A stretch of DNA of 64,000 bases, taken from contig NC_135223.1 of the NCBI RefSeq assembly GCF_052324685.1, positions 11,568,266-11,632,265 on the forward strand, read 5' to 3'. The stretch is from Brachyhypopomus gauderio. Taxonomy: Eukaryota > Chordata > Actinopteri > Gymnotiformes > Hypopomidae. The position numbers and the translations under genes were made by a program. The notes below the pieces were generated by a model. That model saw only the letters and a list, made by a program, of their open reading frames with translations, did not search any database and was not told where the DNA came from. Shown piece after piece: positions 60,483-64,000 of this stretch. How positions within the stretch are numbered: the stretch's first letter is position 1; the number at the start of each line of letters is the position of its first letter.

Positions 60483-61034
60483 CAGAGATGTTCAAGTCGC
60501 AAAATACAAGTCAAGTCACGGGTCTTTAGGCTAGAGACTAAGTCTCAAGTCAATACCAGGATAAGCTTAGGGACAGGAAATGGAAAATAACTATATTACC
60601 TATATTATTTATATATATACACAACGGTATATGTATTATGTATATTCTATTATATTACATTATATTAACTATATTACCTTGGCAATAATTTTCGGCAACT
60701 TCAGCCATGTCAACGTTTGTTTATATTTGACGCTTCTCTCTGATTTGCCGCTCATGATAAACGATGTTGCGATACGTCATGAGAAAAAGGTATTGCGTCC
60801 CAAACCACTGCAACAAAAGTAAGGAATAATATCAAAATTAACATACAAAGAAAGTATTTTTTCTATAACTCGCTCACAGCGTCTGGATAATGGAGTCTTA
60901 TTGTTCATGAGTTATTTTGGACGAAAGCGAGACGAGAGTCATTAGAGAGTAGGTTCATGTCAAGTCTGAAGTCTTCTTGAAAACGACTTAAGTGCGACTT
61001 CGACTCGAGTCGCTCACTCGAGTGCCCATCTCTG
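60483..61034. mobile_element. hAT-type MITE with 8-bp duplication
   Basis: The left end is CAGAGATGTTCAAGTC and the right end CCCATCTCTG. The flanks are atgcacac and atgtacac, an 8-bp duplication with one change. The arms carry many caagtc and gacttg motifs as subterminal repeats. It is 552 bp and non-coding. Confidence 0.8.
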
Positions 61035-61320
61035 ATGTACACAGGTTTGCATCATGAAAGGTGGGATGTCAGTACTGGTACGGTGCTGGAATTGGTATTG
61101 GAGCATCTGCAAATATAATGATATCATACTCTGTTTTAAACTCTTGAGAGACTTTTAGACTTATTTACATGGAGTTATTTCAGCCATGTAGGGACTCCAT
61201 GTCATGTAGGGACATGGAGGTTCTTTCTTAAGGACCATCGATTATCTGTGTTTGCTCTAGACAAGGTTATACGATTTTAGGTCGGATCCAGCTCATTAAG
61301 TCATGAGAGCATCCTGTGTT

Positions 61321-61368
61321 TGGCTTCATGAATCTGGAAGGCCTATAGCTTCCAGATTCATGAAGCCA
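61321..61368. other. Perfect 20-bp stem hairpin
   Basis: tggcttcatgaatctggaag and cttccagattcatgaagcca are exact reverse complements separated by the 8-base loop gcctatag. No transposon ends are seen around it. Confidence 0.9.
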
Positions 61369-61489
61369 GACAGGAAAAAGTTTATCACTAAGGTGTCTAA
61401 GATGAGCACACTGGGAGAGTTCAGATCCCTGCAGATGGACTGAAATAGTTTAGCGGAAAGAACTTTACTCATGCAGATCCATGAGTTGA

Positions 61490-61640
61490 CCACCATACTC
61501 CACCATACTCAACCATGCTCCACCATACTCCACCATACTCAATCACACTCCACTGTACTCCATCATGCTCCACCATATTCCACCATGATCCATCATGCTC
61601 CAATATGCTCCACCACACTCACCATGTTCCACCATAGTTT
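61490..61640. repeat. Minisatellite of caccatactc-type units
   Basis: About 14 imperfect 10-11-bp units (ccaccatactc, ccatcatgctc and ccaccatattc) follow each other. Confidence 0.85.
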
Positions 61641-62499
61641 CATTCTCTGCTTTGCTAACATCTTGCCCCAATTTTAGGTGTGATGCTTTAGTGCTCAAGA
61701 GTAACATGGCAGTAAAAGTAACATTAGAGCCTGAAATAGTTATGATTTCCTGGGAGAGATTTATAGTACTGTAGTGTATCACCTTCCCTTCAGGGGAGAA
61801 GTTGTTTCAAAAAAGAGTGTTGTATCTTCTCAGAGAGTGATATAACCAGGGGTGACTCAGCGTATGACTGGTAAACATGATCTTCAAGGTATGGAAATAG
61901 ATACAGATTCACTCTGTTCTGCAGTGGATCTAGGCATCATGACAGCTAAGGAGGAGTTCTGAGAACATGACTCAGTATTGGTCTTAAAGAATACCTCAGA
62001 TCATTGCAACAATTTCTCTGTAGTTGGTAAATCCATACAAGCGTTCTAGTTTTGCATCATCGAGTCAAATTTTCCTACTTGCTAAGTCTAGTAATGTCAC
62101 CAAATGGGTTTATACAGAACAGTCAAATTAAATTGCACTCTCACTCTCCCAGTACATACACATACTCAGAGCAAGAGGCAAGTCTTTAAAACACAGAAAA
62201 GGAAAAGGCTGGCAGGGCAGCAGAATGAGCAATAATAGTGCAGCAAAGGTATCATGCCTTGCAACACAGCAACGACAGCAGGAACATGTCTCAATAATGA
62301 CTGAGATAAAAAAAACAATGAGCTGCACGTGAATCATGTGAACTAATAGTGAGAGGAGGAAGCCTGTCAGTGAAGATGTGTGGAAGAGTGTGTAGAAGTT
62401 GGCTGGTATCCCCCACCCCCACTTGTAGATACTCGTATTCCGCAAGCACATCACCATTATCCTTCACCTATACGTGCCCCAAGAAATTCAGCAAGAGTT

Positions 62500-63010
62500 G
62501 CTTCACGAAATTCACTCTTTGCCTAGCCCTGGTCATCCCAGTATCCAACGCACCCTAGTGTTAACACAGGTATAATACCGGTGGCCAAACATGTCTAGTG
62601 ACATTTCGGGGTATGTTAGACATAGCAGGACCCCACCACAACTGCCAGCTGGTCTCCTGGAACCCCTCCCGGTACTCAAACAAACCTAGTCTTATGTTGC
62701 AGTGGATTTTGTCATGGATTTGCCGTCATCCCAAAGTAACACCTGCATATTAGTGGCTATAGATCGATTCTCCAAAGCTTGCCCTTACCTAAACTCCCCT
62801 CAGCGATGGAAACTTCAGAAGCTATTTTTCATAACATATTTCATTTTTTGGCATCCCTGAGGATATCGTATCAAAGGCCACTAATCAAAGGACGTGTTTG
62901 GAAATTGTTTCGTAAATTTCTGAACGTAATGGTAAGGCTATCATCCCTGGTCTAACGGGCAGAACGGTTAAACCAAGAAGTGGGAAGATTCCTAAGATCC
63001 TACTTTAGTC
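62500..63010 (+). pseudogene. Ty3/gypsy integrase remnant
   Basis: With frame shifts allowed, the plus strand gives [15 protein letters not shown], then [34 protein letters not shown] and VS. This is the integrase core, with the first catalytic Asp in the V-x-D-R-F-S-K block. A worn copy of the G-Y-H-P-x-T-N-G-Q region follows (about 62,935-62,970). It is stop-ridden and dead. Confidence 0.75.
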
Positions 63011-63369
63011 ACTCTCAAACTGACATGTGTACATATTCCAAGAGCAGTCACACATCAGAAGACCCCACCCCCCGCATTTAAATGTATATATGTTTATAGG
63101 ATTGAATAATTGAATAAAACAATAAACAATAAAGTATCAATAGTCTTCCGAAGAAAGGGGGTGGTGGTGGGGAAAAAACGGAGACGTAGGTGTGGACCTG
63201 TGTACATCCCTGGTCAATTAAAGTGGCTCTCCACCCGTGACCTCTGTCTTAAGAACACATTATATTGGCCCACTTAAGGTACTGTGCCGCTTCAACATGG
63301 CGTCCTACAAGATGCAGCTCCCCCCACATTATCTCATTTCTCATTTCATGTTTCTCTGCTCAAACCTGT

Positions 63370-63560
63370 GGCCTCCTCCAGCACGTCACCTTCTGCCCAG
63401 GCTCCGCCCCCTCCACCCCCTCCGCCCTCTCCACCCCCTCCACCCCTTGATGTCGACGGTTCTCCCACCTACCTAGTTCCATGTCTACTGGGCATTACAA
63501 TGAAGGTGTGGGGCTTGTGGTCTCCAGTCATTGAGCCTTCTGATAATCTGACATGTTGAT
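63370..63560 (+). pseudogene. Gypsy pol C-terminal, pre-chromodomain remnant
   Basis: A proline-rich frame ends PPPPPLDVDGSPTYLVPCLL, which resembles the PPPL-D-V-D-G-x-P-x-Y-x-V segment just before the chromodomain in fish gypsy integrases. It lies in the expected order downstream of the integrase core on the same strand. Confidence 0.6.
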
Positions 63561-64000
63561 GCTGTCATCCAGCCATGTCATGTTCACTCACAGTTGTGAT
63601 AATGACTTGGGTGGAAAGCAATGGCTCAGTGACCCGTCATGACTGTGGTCACCTGCAGACCCCTCACTTTAGTTATGATGCTTTAGTTATAAGCCTGCCA
63701 GAGACACATGCTAATCACTGGCATGTGTGTTAAATAAATGAATGTTTAATTTGATGTTTACATATTTAACCTATATTTTGCATCCTGGTTAAATACTTCT
63801 ACAAAGACAGTTCCATAATAACACCTAGAAAATGGTCCAGCTTGCCAGAGGATGTGCTGATACCATGAATGGATGTGCTGATGCCACCAGCGGACATGCT
63901 GATGATGCCAGCGGATGTGCCGACTCTGTCCTTCCTGAGGCTCAACATCCACACTGGAGGGACTCAGCCTAGTTACATTGTACTGTACTAGTTCTAAACG
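63560..64000. other. Window end, small tandem repeat only
   Basis: A short array of gatgtgctgatgccaccagc-type units at about 63,850-63,930. Nothing else is recognised. Confidence 0.5.

Overview
The window looks like nuclear genomic DNA of a ray-finned fish. It carries intron-rich vertebrate genes with GT-AG splice sites, very many long (CA)n/(GT)n microsatellites, and fish-type transposons (Tc1, hAT MITEs, Ty3/gypsy, fish LINEs, a tRNA-derived SINE). Most of the DNA is non-coding. Almost all long ORFs in the repeat tracts are microsatellite artefacts.

Layout. 1-8.4 kb is intergenic, with a CpG- and purine-rich start, an hAT MITE and microsatellites. 8,424-17,659 (minus) holds a complete rasip1 gene. 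I could assemble it exon by exon into 15 coding exons with consistent phases and a 993-residue product with RA, FHA and DIL domains. 17.7-21.6 kb is the spacer between the divergently transcribed rasip1 and cox6b1. 21,651-23,824 (plus) is cox6b1, three coding exons and 86 residues, with the twin CX9C/CX10C motif. 25.7-36.6 kb is a transposon graveyard: two LINE remnants, a degenerate minus-strand gypsy element with gag, protease and RT pieces, a SINE, a full-length but broken Tc1 copy, and two hAT transposase fossils. 36.6-43.7 kb is intergenic with two more DNA-transposon-derived elements and a possible solo LTR. 43.77-51.67 kb (plus) is a class I glucose transporter gene (GLUT1/3/4 clade, closest to GLUT3 by eye). 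It has a TATA box, a non-coding first exon and ten coding exons, plus a possible extra in-frame exon. 53.26-53.58 kb is a fold-back MITE. At 54.3 kb a signal-peptide exon opens a further plus-strand gene. The rest of the window is probably the first intron of that gene, full of microsatellites, minisatellites, an hAT MITE and a gypsy integrase remnant.

The three clear genes do not form a pathway. rasip1 is an endothelial Rap/Ras effector, cox6b1 a subunit of respiratory complex IV, and the GLUT imports hexose across the plasma membrane.

I found no CRISPR array, operon-like system or clearly new biological system. The most interesting points are the candidate extra exon that would enlarge an extracellular loop of the GLUT, its changed signature motifs, the dinucleotide repeats sitting directly on rasip1 splice sites, and several transposable elements with exactly readable ends.
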